Assembly: GCA_038204505.1 (NCBI GenBank)
Contig: JBBRCV010000038.1
Coordinates: 1 to 28,564, forward strand
From: Timaviella sp038204505
Lineage (GTDB): Bacteria > Cyanobacteriota > Cyanobacteriia > Elainellales > Elainellaceae
DNA: 28,564 nucleotides
Direction: 5' to 3'
The notes under the pieces are model-generated. The model searched no databases. It saw only the letters and a program-made list of their open reading frames with translations, and was not told the origin of the DNA. The position numbers and the translations under genes were made by a program. The first letter of the stretch is position 1; every line of letters starts with the position of its first letter. This document shows, piece by piece, positions 7,515-15,935 of this stretch.

Positions 7515-10500
7515 ATGAATCACTTACCTCATCTACCACAGGATTGCTGGCAGTTTTGGATCGATCGCGGCGGCACATTCACAGACGTTGTGGCTCGTAG
7601 TTCAGACGGTAAAATAGTGGTAAAAAAGCTGCTGTCTGAAAATCCAGATCGTTACCGCGATGCAGCAATCCAGGGCATTCGAGAAATTTTAGAACTTCCT
7701 GCTGATGCACCTATGCCGACCGATCGCATTGAGGTGATCAAGATGGGAACAACGGTTGCTACTAATGCGTTGTTAGAACGTAAAGGCGATCGCACTTTAT
7801 TACTGATCACAAAAGGGTTCCGAGATGCGTTACGGATTGGGTATCAAAATCGTCCCCAAATTTTTGCACGTCAAATTATTTTGCCAGAAATGTTGTATGA
7901 ACGCGTCATCGAAGTAGAAGAACGCTATAGCGCTCAGGGCGAGGTGTTAACGCCTCTACAACCCAACGATGCGCTGCAATTGCTGCAAGCTGCCTATGCT
8001 GATGGCATTCGCTCTTGCGCCATTGTCTTCCTACACAGTTATCGCTACCCAGCTCACGAACAGCAGATGGCGGCGATCGCCCGTGAAATGGGCTTTACCC
8101 AAATCTCGGTTTCCCATCAAGTCAGTCCTTTAATGAAGTTGATTAGCCGAGGGGATACTACAGTGGTCGATGCCTACTTGTCTCCCATTTTGCGCCGATA
8201 CGTCGAGCAAGTTGCTGCAGAGCTAGGGCAAGATACTCCCCTGATGTTTATGCAGTCTAACGGCGGACTCACAAATGCCCACCGATTTCAGGGCAAAGAT
8301 AGCATTCTCTCTGGTCCTGCGGGGGGCATTGTCGGCGCGGTCAAAACTTCAATGATGGCAGGATTCAACAAAATTATTGGCTTTGACATGGGCGGTACTT
8401 CCACCGATGTCTCGCATTTTAACGGTGAATACGAGCGCACCTTCGAGACAGAAGTTGCCGGAGTCCGGCTGCGTGCGCCTATGATGGCGATCCATACTGT
8501 TGCAGCAGGCGGCGGATCAATTCTGGCGTTTGATGGGTGCCGCTATCGCGTGAGTCCCGACTCTGCCGGAGCCGATCCTGGACCTGCCTGCTATCGTCGG
8601 AACGGACCTTTGACGGTGACAGACTGCAATGTCATGGTGGGTAAAGTTCAGACTGATTTTTTCCCTGCGGTATTTGGGGCAGAAGGCAATTTGCCTCTTG
8701 ATGCAGTAGTCGTGCGCCAACGGTTTGCCGCACTGGCAGGCGAAATTGAACAGGCTACGGGTAAATTACAGGCTCCTCAGCAGGTTGCAGCAGGTTTTTT
8801 AATGATCGCCATCGACAAAATGGCGAATGCGATTAAAAAGATCTCAATTCAACGGGGCTACGATGTGACGGCATACACGCTGTGCTGTTTTGGCGGTGCC
8901 GGAGGTCAACACGCCTGCTTAATTGCCGAGGCATTGGGCATGACTCAGATTTTTATTCATCCTTTGGCAGGCGTATTATCGGCGTATGGGATGGGCTTGG
9001 CGGACGTGCGATCGCTTAAGGAACAAGCTGTAGAGGTACGCTTAACGCCCGATGCTATGCCCATTTTACAGCGAACGTTAGCAGCTCTGGCAACCGCAGG
9101 GTGGGATGAAATTGCCTCTCAAGGGATAGAGGATAGTCACATCCAAGTTTTGCAAAAAGTCCATTTACGATATGAGGGCACAGATTCGGCTTTGATCGTA
9201 GATTTTGCTGATCCTGAAACGCTGCGATCGCAGTTTGAGCAAGTTTATCGCCAACGGTATGGCTTCACAATGTTCAACAAGGAATTGATTGTAGAAGCGG
9301 TTTCGGTCGAAGCGATCGGCAAGACTCTAGACTTGATCGAACCAGAGACAATATCAAGCAGAACCACAGCGCTAAAACCTGTTGCTATCGTCGAGATTTA
9401 TACCAAAGGCGATTGGCACAAAACGCCTGTTTATCAACGTCAAGATTTGCAACCGGGCGATCGAATTACAGGTGCGGCGTTGATTATTGAAGCCACAGGA
9501 ACGAACGTGATTGAGCCGGGATGGTGTGCCGAATTGACTGGGCAGAACCATTTGATCCTGAGTCGGAAAGAAGAGAAACCTGCAAGTCATTTCCAGGCAG
9601 AAACCAGCAACGGAAGGGAAAAGAAACCTGATCCGGTGCGGTTGGAGATTTTCAATAATTTGTTTCGGGCGATCGCCGAAGAAATGGGCGTGACGCTCCA
9701 AAACACCAGCTACTCGATCAACATTAAAGAACGGCTAGACTTCTCCTGTGCCATCTTCGATCAACAGGGGCAACTCGTCGCTAATGCCCCCCATATTCCC
9801 GTTCATCTGGGTTCTATGAGCGAGAGCATTCGCGCCTTGATTGAGGCGAAAGGTAATGTCCTCAAACCAGGCGATGTCTATCTCTCCAATAATCCCTACA
9901 ATGGCGGCACTCATTTACCAGATATTACCGTCATCACCCCCGTGTTCTCAGAGGCATCCCTCTCGCCTCTTTTCTACGTTGCATCTCGTGGTCATCACGC
10001 CGATATCGGTGGCATTACTCCCGGCTCTATGCCTCCCTACAGCGTCACTGTTGAGCAGGAAGGAGTGTTACTCGATAACCAACAACTTGTAGCTCAGGGA
10101 CAATTCCTCGAAGCTGAATTACTGGACTCGTTGACCCAGGGAATTTATCCTGTCCGTAATCCAGCCCAGAACATTGCTGATTTGCAAGCGCAGATTGCAG
10201 CGAACGAAAGAGGGGTAACGGAACTGTGTCGTATGGTGAATCAGTATGGGCTAAAGCAGGTAAATGTCTATATGAAGCATGTGCAGGACAATGCGGAATC
10301 CTCGGTACGGCAAGTAATTGATAGGTTACAAGATGGTTGTTTTATCTATCCTACTGATGAAGGCAGTCAGATTCAAGTCAACATTCGCATTAATCGCCGC
10401 GATCGCTCTGCAACAGTCGACTTTACGGGTACTTCTCCTCAACAAAACAGTAACTTTAATGCGCCTCTTGCCGTGTGTAAAGCTGCTGTTTTGTATGTCT

Positions 10501-11174
10501 TTCGGACGTTAGTAGATGATGATATTCCTTTAAATGCCGGATGTCTAAAACCATTAAATATTATTGTCCCAGACGGATGTATGCTCAATCCTCGCTATCC
10601 GGCAGCAGTGGTGGCTGGTAATGTCGAAACTTCTCAGGCGATCGTTGACGCGCTGTATGGAGCGCTAGGCATTATGGCAGCATCTCAGGGAACTATGAAT
10701 AATTTTACCTTTGGCAATGTGCGGTATCAGTATTACGAAACCATTTGCGGCGGCTCTGGTGCTGGGCGAGATTTTGATGGTGCAGATGCAGTCCAAACAC
10801 ACATGACGAACTCGCGCCTTACTGATCCAGAGGTGCTGGAGTGGCGGTTTCCAGTGGTGGTAAAGTCGTTCGCTATCCGTGTGGACAGTGGAGGAAAAGG
10901 GCGACACAGGGGCGGTAACGGCGTGATTCGACGGATTCAGTTTCGGGAAGCAATGACGGCGGCAATTTTGTCAGGGCATCGGGTGATTCCTCCCTTTGGA
11001 CTAGAGGGTGGTGAACCAGGGGCGATCGGGCAAAACAGCGTTGAGCGAGGGGGTGGGGCGACCCTTGCGGTATCTGCGAAGCAGCGCGAAATTCTTGGCA
11101 GTAAAGCAGAAGTATCTATGAAGGCGGGTGACATTTTTGTGATTGAAACACCGGGTGGTGGTGGTTTTGGTTAA
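7515..11174 (+). CDS. fused HyuA-HyuB: 5-oxoprolinase / N-methylhydantoinase (ATP-hydrolysing)
   Basis: The family opens a cyclic amide (5-oxoproline, N-methylhydantoin or similar) with ATP in the cytoplasm. From the ATG at 7515 (AGGAG upstream) it has 1219 residues, like eukaryotic and cyanobacterial oxoprolinases of about 1250-1290. The HyuA half has the nucleotide-binding motif IDRGGTFTD (16-24) and the second phosphate loop GFDMGGTSTD (289-298). The HyuB half begins near residue 706 (DPVRLEIFNN), contains NNPYNGGTHLPDI and GHHADIGG, and ends in the typical PGGGGFG. About 9 residues near the C-terminus (ATLAVSAKQ) look inserted relative to the family and coincide with a 26-bp dispersed repeat at 11059-11084. 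A TTG at 7476 lies in the upstream stem-loop and is rejected. The gene follows the importer, so it probably acts on the imported compound. Oxoprolinase is the closest guess and is not proven. Confidence 0.88.
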   Translation: MNHLPHLPQDCWQFWIDRGGTFTDVVARSSDGKIVVKKLLSENPDRYRDAAIQGIREILELPADAPMPTDRIEVIKMGTTVATNALLERKGDRTLLLITKGFRDALRIGYQNRPQIFARQIILPEMLYERVIEVEERYSAQGEVLTPLQPNDALQLLQAAYADGIRSCAIVFLHSYRYPAHEQQMAAIAREMGFTQISVSHQVSPLMKLISRGDTTVVDAYLSPILRRYVEQVAAELGQDTPLMFMQSNGGLTNAHRFQGKDSILSGPAGGIVGAVKTSMMAGFNKIIGFDMGGTSTDVSHFNGEYERTFETEVAGVRLRAPMMAIHTVAAGGGSILAFDGCRYRVSPDSAGADPGPACYRRNGPLTVTDCNVMVGKVQTDFFPAVFGAEGNLPLDAVVVRQRFAALAGEIEQATGKLQAPQQVAAGFLMIAIDKMANAIKKISIQRGYDVTAYTLCCFGGAGGQHACLIAEALGMTQIFIHPLAGVLSAYGMGLADVRSLKEQAVEVRLTPDAMPILQRTLAALATAGWDEIASQGIEDSHIQVLQKVHLRYEGTDSALIVDFADPETLRSQFEQVYRQRYGFTMFNKELIVEAVSVEAIGKTLDLIEPETISSRTTALKPVAIVEIYTKGDWHKTPVYQRQDLQPGDRITGAALIIEATGTNVIEPGWCAELTGQNHLILSRKEEKPASHFQAETSNGREKKPDPVRLEIFNNLFRAIAEEMGVTLQNTSYSINIKERLDFSCAIFDQQGQLVANAPHIPVHLGSMSESIRALIEAKGNVLKPGDVYLSNNPYNGGTHLPDITVITPVFSEASLSPLFYVASRGHHADIGGITPGSMPPYSVTVEQEGVLLDNQQLVAQGQFLEAELLDSLTQGIYPVRNPAQNIADLQAQIAANERGVTELCRMVNQYGLKQVNVYMKHVQDNAESSVRQVIDRLQDGCFIYPTDEGSQIQVNIRINRRDRSATVDFTGTSPQQNSNFNAPLAVCKAAVLYVFRTLVDDDIPLNAGCLKPLNIIVPDGCMLNPRYPAAVVAGNVETSQAIVDALYGALGIMAASQGTMNNFTFGNVRYQYYETICGGSGAGRDFDGADAVQTHMTNSRLTDPEVLEWRFPVVVKSFAIRVDSGGKGRHRGGNGVIRRIQFREAMTAAILSGHRVIPPFGLEGGEPGAIGQNSVERGGGATLAVSAKQREILGSKAEVSMKAGDIFVIETPGGGGFG
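11059..11084 (+). repeat. 26-bp dispersed repeat inside hyuAB (copy 1)
   Basis: The 26 bases starting CGACCCTTGCGGTATCTGCG recur exactly, as reverse complement, at 13882-13907 inside the caspase gene. Similarity continues four bases further with one mismatch. Here it encodes ATLAVSAK within a loop where family members appear shorter. Confidence 0.8.
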
Positions 11175-11541
11175 ATAATTAACTTAGTCTGTACCGTCTT
11201 TGTTGTTGGATTGGTAGCCCGATTGCTTAAGCTGAATAAAACTCAGGTATTCCCACCCAATTCACGTAAGCCTTAGATTTTCTATTTCAATCCTTAGATG
11301 AATGATCTCTAACGATAAAATTATCCTTTTTCAGGGTGCTTAGTCTGAAGCAGAGCTAACTCTTCAAGATGAACTTAGCAACGGGTCTAATACTTAAAAG
11401 ATTTTGAACAGATGTAAGAAAAATCTGTGCGTCAGACTATTATGTTTGAATTCGGGTGTTTCGATCAAATGTTTGCATATATACTTTTTGTAATACCAAC
11501 GATCGCTTGCTTAACAAAAATATCAATATTGGGGAAATAGT
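11175..11541. other. intergenic stretch with no recognised gene
   Basis: A spacer, AT-richer than its flanks, between hyuAB and the small remnants before the caspase gene. The only structure I see is a short inverted repeat, ACAGAT at 11408-11413 with ATCTGT at 11423-11428. No convincing promoter or RNA gene was found. Confidence 0.5.
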
Positions 11542-11679
11542 ATGGAGCGATCGCTTCAACTGTACAGTGATGGTCGCCTCTACGAACTGGTAGGAGATCA
11601 AGCCATCAAGTTTCAAAAGCAGCAGCAGTTAGATGCGAATGGAATTGTAGGATTGGAGACGACGAAGAGACTTTGCTGA
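11542..11679 (+). pseudogene. fragment of a peptidoglycan-binding (PG_binding_1) domain
   Basis: A 45-codon frame with GGGGA upstream. The stretch AIKFQKQQQLDANGIVGLET (residues 21-40) matches the core of PG_binding_1 domains (pattern A-x-x-x-FQ-x-x-x-x-L-x-x-x-G-x-VG-x-x-T). The frame stops soon after, and the first helix pair is degenerate, so it covers barely one domain. It is probably the remains of a larger gene with peptidoglycan-binding repeats. A small expressed protein is less likely. Confidence 0.5.
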
Positions 11680-11776
11680 GCATAAGTTAAGTAACGGTTG
11701 ATTAACGGTTGAGTAACAAGTAAACGATGGCGATCGCCCCTTAAAGTAACCCCTTAAAATAGCCCGGAGTAAAACG

Positions 11777-11924
11777 ATGAAAATTTCAGATTTTGTCGAC
11801 AAAGATCTTAAGTATGATGTGGGGGCGATCGCCGCTGATACTGAACTGAGTCAGGAATTACAAACTCATTGAACAAACTTGCCAAACCGACGGTGAGTTT
11901 TGGGTGCATTTTATCTCGAAGTAA
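11777..11924 (+). pseudogene. small unrecognised gene with an apparent frameshift
   Basis: The ATG at 11777 opens a frame reading MKISDFVDKDLKYDVGAIAA and onward, stopping at TGA 11870-11872 after 31 residues. One base-shifted, the reading continues IEQTCQTDGEFWVHFISK to TAA at 11922-11924. Joined, they would give a protein of about 49 residues, acidic then aromatic. The break lies near 11867-11870 (CTCATT). The family is not recognised, and both parts could be chance. It is 30 bases upstream of the caspase gene, so it might have been its operon partner. Confidence 0.3.
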
Positions 11925-11953
11925 AGCAGACACATTGATTCGGGAAAGCGATT

Positions 11954-14900
11954 ATGACTGATTCAACTCAAAACCTCTATGCCCTATTAATTGGCGTTGA
12001 TTGTTATCTGCCTAATCGCCTTCCCGATGGCAGTTGCTATGGCAATCTGGGTGGAAGTGTGCGCGATATTCAGCACGTTGAAGCCTACTTAAAAGAATGG
12101 CAGAACGTTCCAGAACATCAAATTTTGAAACTAACGGCGACTTGTAGCCCCAAAAATGCTACAAAACCCATTGAATCTGCTGATAGGCTACCGACTCGCC
12201 AAAATATGATCGACAGCTTTAGGAGGTTAGGGCAAATGGCTCCTCCTGGCTCACAGGTCTACATTCACTACTCTGGGCACGGTGGACGAGCCGCCACAGT
12301 ATTTGAAGCGATTAAGGGCGTGGGAGAGGTTGATGAAGGATTAGTTCCCACAGATTTAGGAACTTCTGAAGGTCAATATCTGCGCGATCTGGAACTGGCT
12401 CATTTGCTCCAAGAACTCGTGCAGCAAAATCTTACAGTTACCCTTGTCCTGGATTGTTGCCATTCTGGAGGCGCAACCCGAGGCGATGCAGAAATTCGGG
12501 GACGAGATGTGACCGATGATAAGCCCCTGCTGTCTATCCATCAACCCGTTGCCTTGATGGAGGAACTTAGCGCTACCTGGCGATCGCTCACCACTACCAG
12601 AGGACTAACAGCTTCTGGCATCCCTGCATCAGAAGGCTGCGTCGTGTTAGCCGCCTGTCGCCCCCATGAGTACGCTTTTGAATATGCGTTTAATCGTGAA
12701 ACAAAAGAACGCAATGGCGCGCTTACCTATTGGCTTTTGGATACCCTCAAACAGCAGCCCGGACGAACCTACAAAGATTTGTACGATCGCCTTAATGCCC
12801 AAATTCACAGCCAGTTTCCCTCCCAAACACCGCTGCTATTAGGAGAGGGCGATCGCCTAATTTTTGGTAAAGAACGATCATCGGTGGTATTTGCTGTGCC
12901 CGTGTTGAAAGTTGAACCCGATACCGCAACTGGAGAAATGCGTGTACTTCTGGGTGTAGGGCAAGCTAATGGCGTGACCAAAGGAGCAGAATTCGCCATT
13001 TACCCGCGCGGCACAACCGATTTAGCTCTGAAAGAACATCGGGTGGCGATCGCTAAAGTGATTGAACGGGGAGATACCGATTCACTGTGTAGTTTAGAGG
13101 CGATCGCGGGTAAGGCAAAGGTAGAACCAGGAGATCAAGCGGTACAAGTTGCCCTTTCCCTGCGCTTGATTCACAAGGTTTCGTTGTTTGCTCAGGAATG
13201 TGCAACGCCCGCAGAATTACAGCAATTCCCGTTACCGCCCAACAAGTTAAGCCCGGAAGTTTTCGCCCAACAGCAGACTGCTTTAACCGCTATTAAAACA
13301 GCAATGTCAGGGAATGGCTGGGTCGAACTGGATGAAACCGTAGCGGCAGGAGACAATGGGGAATTAATCAGCTTTATCGTAGCAATCAACTCTAAAGGGG
13401 AATACGAAATTTGTCCGGGGGGAAGCTCTGAACCGTTTTCAAATATCAATCCACCGCTGCGAATCAATGATTATAGTGCGCCCCAAAAGCTGGTAAATCG
13501 GTTAGTTCATTTAGCAAAATATCAGGTGGCAAAAGCGATCGATAACGTCGATATAGACTCGCCTCTGTCAGGTAAACTGATAGTGGAATGGCTCGGCACC
13601 TCTGACCTTTACGATCGCGGTGATCCGATTCCATCCACTGCCCAACTCCAGAAATTTACTGACTCGACTCAACCAACAGTTAAGACGGGCGAACACATCT
13701 TTTTATCGGTTCGCAACAGCTCGTTGTACACACTCAACATTGCCATCTTAAACTTTGCCGCCAACTGGTCAGTCACACAGATTTACCCAGCTCAACCTAC
13801 AGAGAAATTCATGACGCTAGAACCTGGTAAGGAAGAGAAAATTCCCATCCAGCCATCTTTAGAAGAATCGGGAGAGACGCACTGCTTCGCAGATACCGCA
13901 AGGGTCGAAAATACGGTCAAAGTATTTGCCACAAAGGGACAAGCTAATTTTCGATGGTTGGAGCTACCGTCTTTAGATCAGCCAATTGTGCAGCGTAACT
14001 CGGTGACGCGATCGAGCAATCCATTAGAGGCATTGCTGGCGGCGATCGGGGCAGAACAACCACCGACGCGATCGCTCAAAGTAGCGGCTTCGCCCAGTCG
14101 GGAATGGACGACTAAGCAGGTTTCAGTGATGATTAATGCAGCGAATCTGGATACAGCAAATGTAATTGAAAAACCAGCAATTTCCCAACGCCCAGTTTCA
14201 CCCGAAACCGATCAGGCATTGCAGAAAAAAGCAAGTCAGGCACAACCTGAAAATAGGGCGGATAAGCTACAGGGCACGATCTTTAATATTTCAGGTAGCA
14301 ACATTACCAACCTCACCGGATCGGGTAATATTTATCATCAACCGCCGCCGCCATTATCCACACCACGCCAGGGTTTTGAGAATGAAGATTCTCCATTGAC
14401 CAAAACGATTTTGATGTTAGCGGCAAATCCTAAAGGCACACTTCCTCTACGGTTGGGCGAAGAAGCGCGATCGCTTCAAACCGGGTTAGAACGTTCTCGA
14501 TACCGCGATCGCTTTGTGCTTCAGCAGCGCTGGGCAGTAACAGCGATGGATATGCGTCGGGCGCTGCTTGATTACCAACCTCAAATTGTTCACTTCTCTG
14601 GTCATGGCGAAGGAGAAGAGGGGCTGTTGTTTGAGGATGAGTTGGGTCAGGCAAAGTTGATTAGCACTGAGGCATTAGTGGGATTATTTGCCCTGTTCTC
14701 TAAACCGCCTAAACCTGTGGAGTGTGTGGTGTTAAATGGTTGTTATTCAGAGGTACAGGCGGGGGCGATCGCGCAGCATATTCCTTATGTAATTGGCATG
14801 AAACAGGCGATTTTAGACCGGGCGGCGATCGCGTTTTCGGGTGGTTTTTATGATGCGTTAGGGGCAGGGCGATCGATTGGTGAGGCGTTTGAGTTTGGGC

Positions 14901-14956
14901 GAAGTGCGATTCAGTTGGAGGGAATACCGGAACATGAGTTACCTGTTCTTATTTAG
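11954..14956 (+). CDS. caspase-like (orthocaspase, C14) and CHAT double-domain protein
   Basis: A 1000-residue, apparently cytoplasmic protein. Residues 1-270 form a caspase-like domain with His109 in YSGHGG and Cys169 in LDCCHSG, both needed for cysteine protease activity. Residues 310-420 are strand-rich and unassigned. Residues 590-700 (KTGEHIFLSVRNSSLYTLN, later FRWLELPSLDQP) resemble the DUF4384-type region common in cyanobacterial caspases. Residues 774-795 carry the IFNISGSNITNL motif shared with the membrane protein downstream. Residues 817-1000 form a CHAT domain with His884 in HFSGHGE and Cys930 in LNGCYSE, so a second protease dyad appears intact. About 10 residues near 643-652 (HCFADTARVE) coincide with a 26-bp repeat and look inserted. 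GGGAAAG precedes the ATG. By analogy with caspase/CHAT systems it may be a regulated executioner protease; the substrate is unknown. Confidence 0.9.
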   Translation: MTDSTQNLYALLIGVDCYLPNRLPDGSCYGNLGGSVRDIQHVEAYLKEWQNVPEHQILKLTATCSPKNATKPIESADRLPTRQNMIDSFRRLGQMAPPGSQVYIHYSGHGGRAATVFEAIKGVGEVDEGLVPTDLGTSEGQYLRDLELAHLLQELVQQNLTVTLVLDCCHSGGATRGDAEIRGRDVTDDKPLLSIHQPVALMEELSATWRSLTTTRGLTASGIPASEGCVVLAACRPHEYAFEYAFNRETKERNGALTYWLLDTLKQQPGRTYKDLYDRLNAQIHSQFPSQTPLLLGEGDRLIFGKERSSVVFAVPVLKVEPDTATGEMRVLLGVGQANGVTKGAEFAIYPRGTTDLALKEHRVAIAKVIERGDTDSLCSLEAIAGKAKVEPGDQAVQVALSLRLIHKVSLFAQECATPAELQQFPLPPNKLSPEVFAQQQTALTAIKTAMSGNGWVELDETVAAGDNGELISFIVAINSKGEYEICPGGSSEPFSNINPPLRINDYSAPQKLVNRLVHLAKYQVAKAIDNVDIDSPLSGKLIVEWLGTSDLYDRGDPIPSTAQLQKFTDSTQPTVKTGEHIFLSVRNSSLYTLNIAILNFAANWSVTQIYPAQPTEKFMTLEPGKEEKIPIQPSLEESGETHCFADTARVENTVKVFATKGQANFRWLELPSLDQPIVQRNSVTRSSNPLEALLAAIGAEQPPTRSLKVAASPSREWTTKQVSVMINAANLDTANVIEKPAISQRPVSPETDQALQKKASQAQPENRADKLQGTIFNISGSNITNLTGSGNIYHQPPPPLSTPRQGFENEDSPLTKTILMLAANPKGTLPLRLGEEARSLQTGLERSRYRDRFVLQQRWAVTAMDMRRALLDYQPQIVHFSGHGEGEEGLLFEDELGQAKLISTEALVGLFALFSKPPKPVECVVLNGCYSEVQAGAIAQHIPYVIGMKQAILDRAAIAFSGGFYDALGAGRSIGEAFEFGRSAIQLEGIPEHELPVLI
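13882..13907 (-). repeat. 26-bp dispersed repeat inside the caspase gene (copy 2)
   Basis: Exact reverse complement of 11059-11084. It encodes the CFADTARV segment within the DUF4384-like region, in frame and without a stop, at a place where homologous regions usually continue directly into a KVFAT strand. Confidence 0.8.
14273..14338 (+). other. shared linker motif, copy in caspase-CHAT protein (putative amyloid-type signalling motif)
   Basis: Encodes residues 774-795, with core IFNISGSNITNLTGSGNI. It is identical at 15 of 22 positions to the motif at 17509-17574 in the membrane protein. Hydrophobic residues alternate with Asn, Ser, Thr and Gly, as in short amyloid signalling motifs. A proline tract (QPPPP) follows it and separates it from CHAT. 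The functional reading is inference. Confidence 0.6.
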
Positions 14957-15287
14957 CTCCGGTATGAAAATTAACAAATAAAATAAACAGAACATAAGTT
15001 AAAAATAAAAACAATATTGTAATATGCGCGTATTTTGAGATAAGTCTGATATTGTTGTAGTGAAGATCCTTATGGCAACTTGATGCAGGAGTTAAGTACG
15101 TGTAGTTACTCTCCAAATTCAAAAGTTTCTTGATAAATAGAGTTTAAGTGTACAGGAATTGAGCGATTGTACACAGATCCAAGTCATATAAGTTACTGAG
15201 TCAAAACATACTTACCTACTTAGAAATATAAATTTCAGATCGTATTTGAACAGTTTGTAAACTACTAATTTTTGGAGAATATTACTG
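14957..15287. promoter_or_regulatory. AT-rich intergenic region between caspase and HTH-repeat genes
   Basis: It holds two inverted repeats and no gene. AACAATAT (15010-15017) pairs with ATATTGTT (15049-15056) shortly after the caspase stop. GTGTACA (15148-15154) is inverted as TGTACAC (15168-15174) with 13 bases between, a spacing suited to an operator. The next gene's ribosome site, GGAG, is at about 15273-15276. The genes flanking it are therefore probably transcribed separately. Confidence 0.5.
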
Positions 15288-15935
15288 ATGGCTACTTTGC
15301 GTATTCAAGAGATTTTACAGGAAAAAGGACTATCTCCTAGAGAATTGAGCCAAGGCTCAGGTGTATCAGAAGAATTTATTCGAGCCCTGATCGAAGAGCC
15401 TCTTAATCTTACAGGTGATGTTGCTACTGAATTAAAAAAAATTTCACAGTCATTGAATCTTACTGTGATTGATTTATTTCACTCTAGAACTCAAGAAGAA
15501 GCTGTTAATCTAAGAATTCTTGACTTGCTGCAAGAAAAAGAGATGACAATTGAAGACTTAAGTGAGAGAGCAAAGGTTCATCCTAGTTTTATTGGTCTCT
15601 TCAGCACTCAATCCATTTCGAGGCAAAATTTAGAAAATCCTCAACTTAAAGAGAATCTTCTAAAGGTATCTAATGCTTTAGATATTTCTCTTGATGATTT
15701 GCAAGTTAATACTAGCTTACCTGCTACAAAACTTCGACTTCAAGAAACATTAAATAACGTGGGGTTAACTTTTTCAGAGATGGGAACTCTCACGGATTTA
15801 CCTGCCGAGATTATAGAGTTTCTGGCAACTCAACCTATTAACATTTCAGCTCTTAATGAAAATAATTTTTTTAATCCTCTGTGCACATTCTGTCCTTCCT
15901 GCTGTCTCGTCGCACACCCAAATAACGATGCATAA
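15288..15935 (+). CDS. protein of three XRE-like helix-turn-helix repeats, third repeat truncated
   Basis: A 215-residue protein with an internal repeat. LRIQEILQEKGLSPRELS (4-21), LRILDLLQEKEMTIEDLS (75-92) and LRLQETLNNVGLTFSEMG (149-166) each start a five-helix XRE/Cro-like unit. Units 1 and 2 end in a matching helix (LKKISQSLNLTVIDLF, LLKVSNALDISLDDLQ). Unit 3 stops after ATQPINISALNENN, and the final 25 residues are cysteine-rich and unlike the rest. The change falls at a run of seven T at 15865-15871. Its stop codon overlaps the preferred start of the next gene, so the two are translationally coupled. The recognition helices are poorly conserved, so the repeats may bind protein instead of DNA. 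No exact family was recognised. Confidence 0.75.
   Translation: MATLRIQEILQEKGLSPRELSQGSGVSEEFIRALIEEPLNLTGDVATELKKISQSLNLTVIDLFHSRTQEEAVNLRILDLLQEKEMTIEDLSERAKVHPSFIGLFSTQSISRQNLENPQLKENLLKVSNALDISLDDLQVNTSLPATKLRLQETLNNVGLTFSEMGTLTDLPAEIIEFLATQPINISALNENNFFNPLCTFCPSCCLVAHPNNDA

Noticed and set aside
15856..15927. possible signal peptide (MKIIFLILCAHSVLPA) on the membrane protein
   Set aside because: It lies within the end of the upstream gene, has no ribosome site, and the first membrane segment comes later; kept only as an alternative start.
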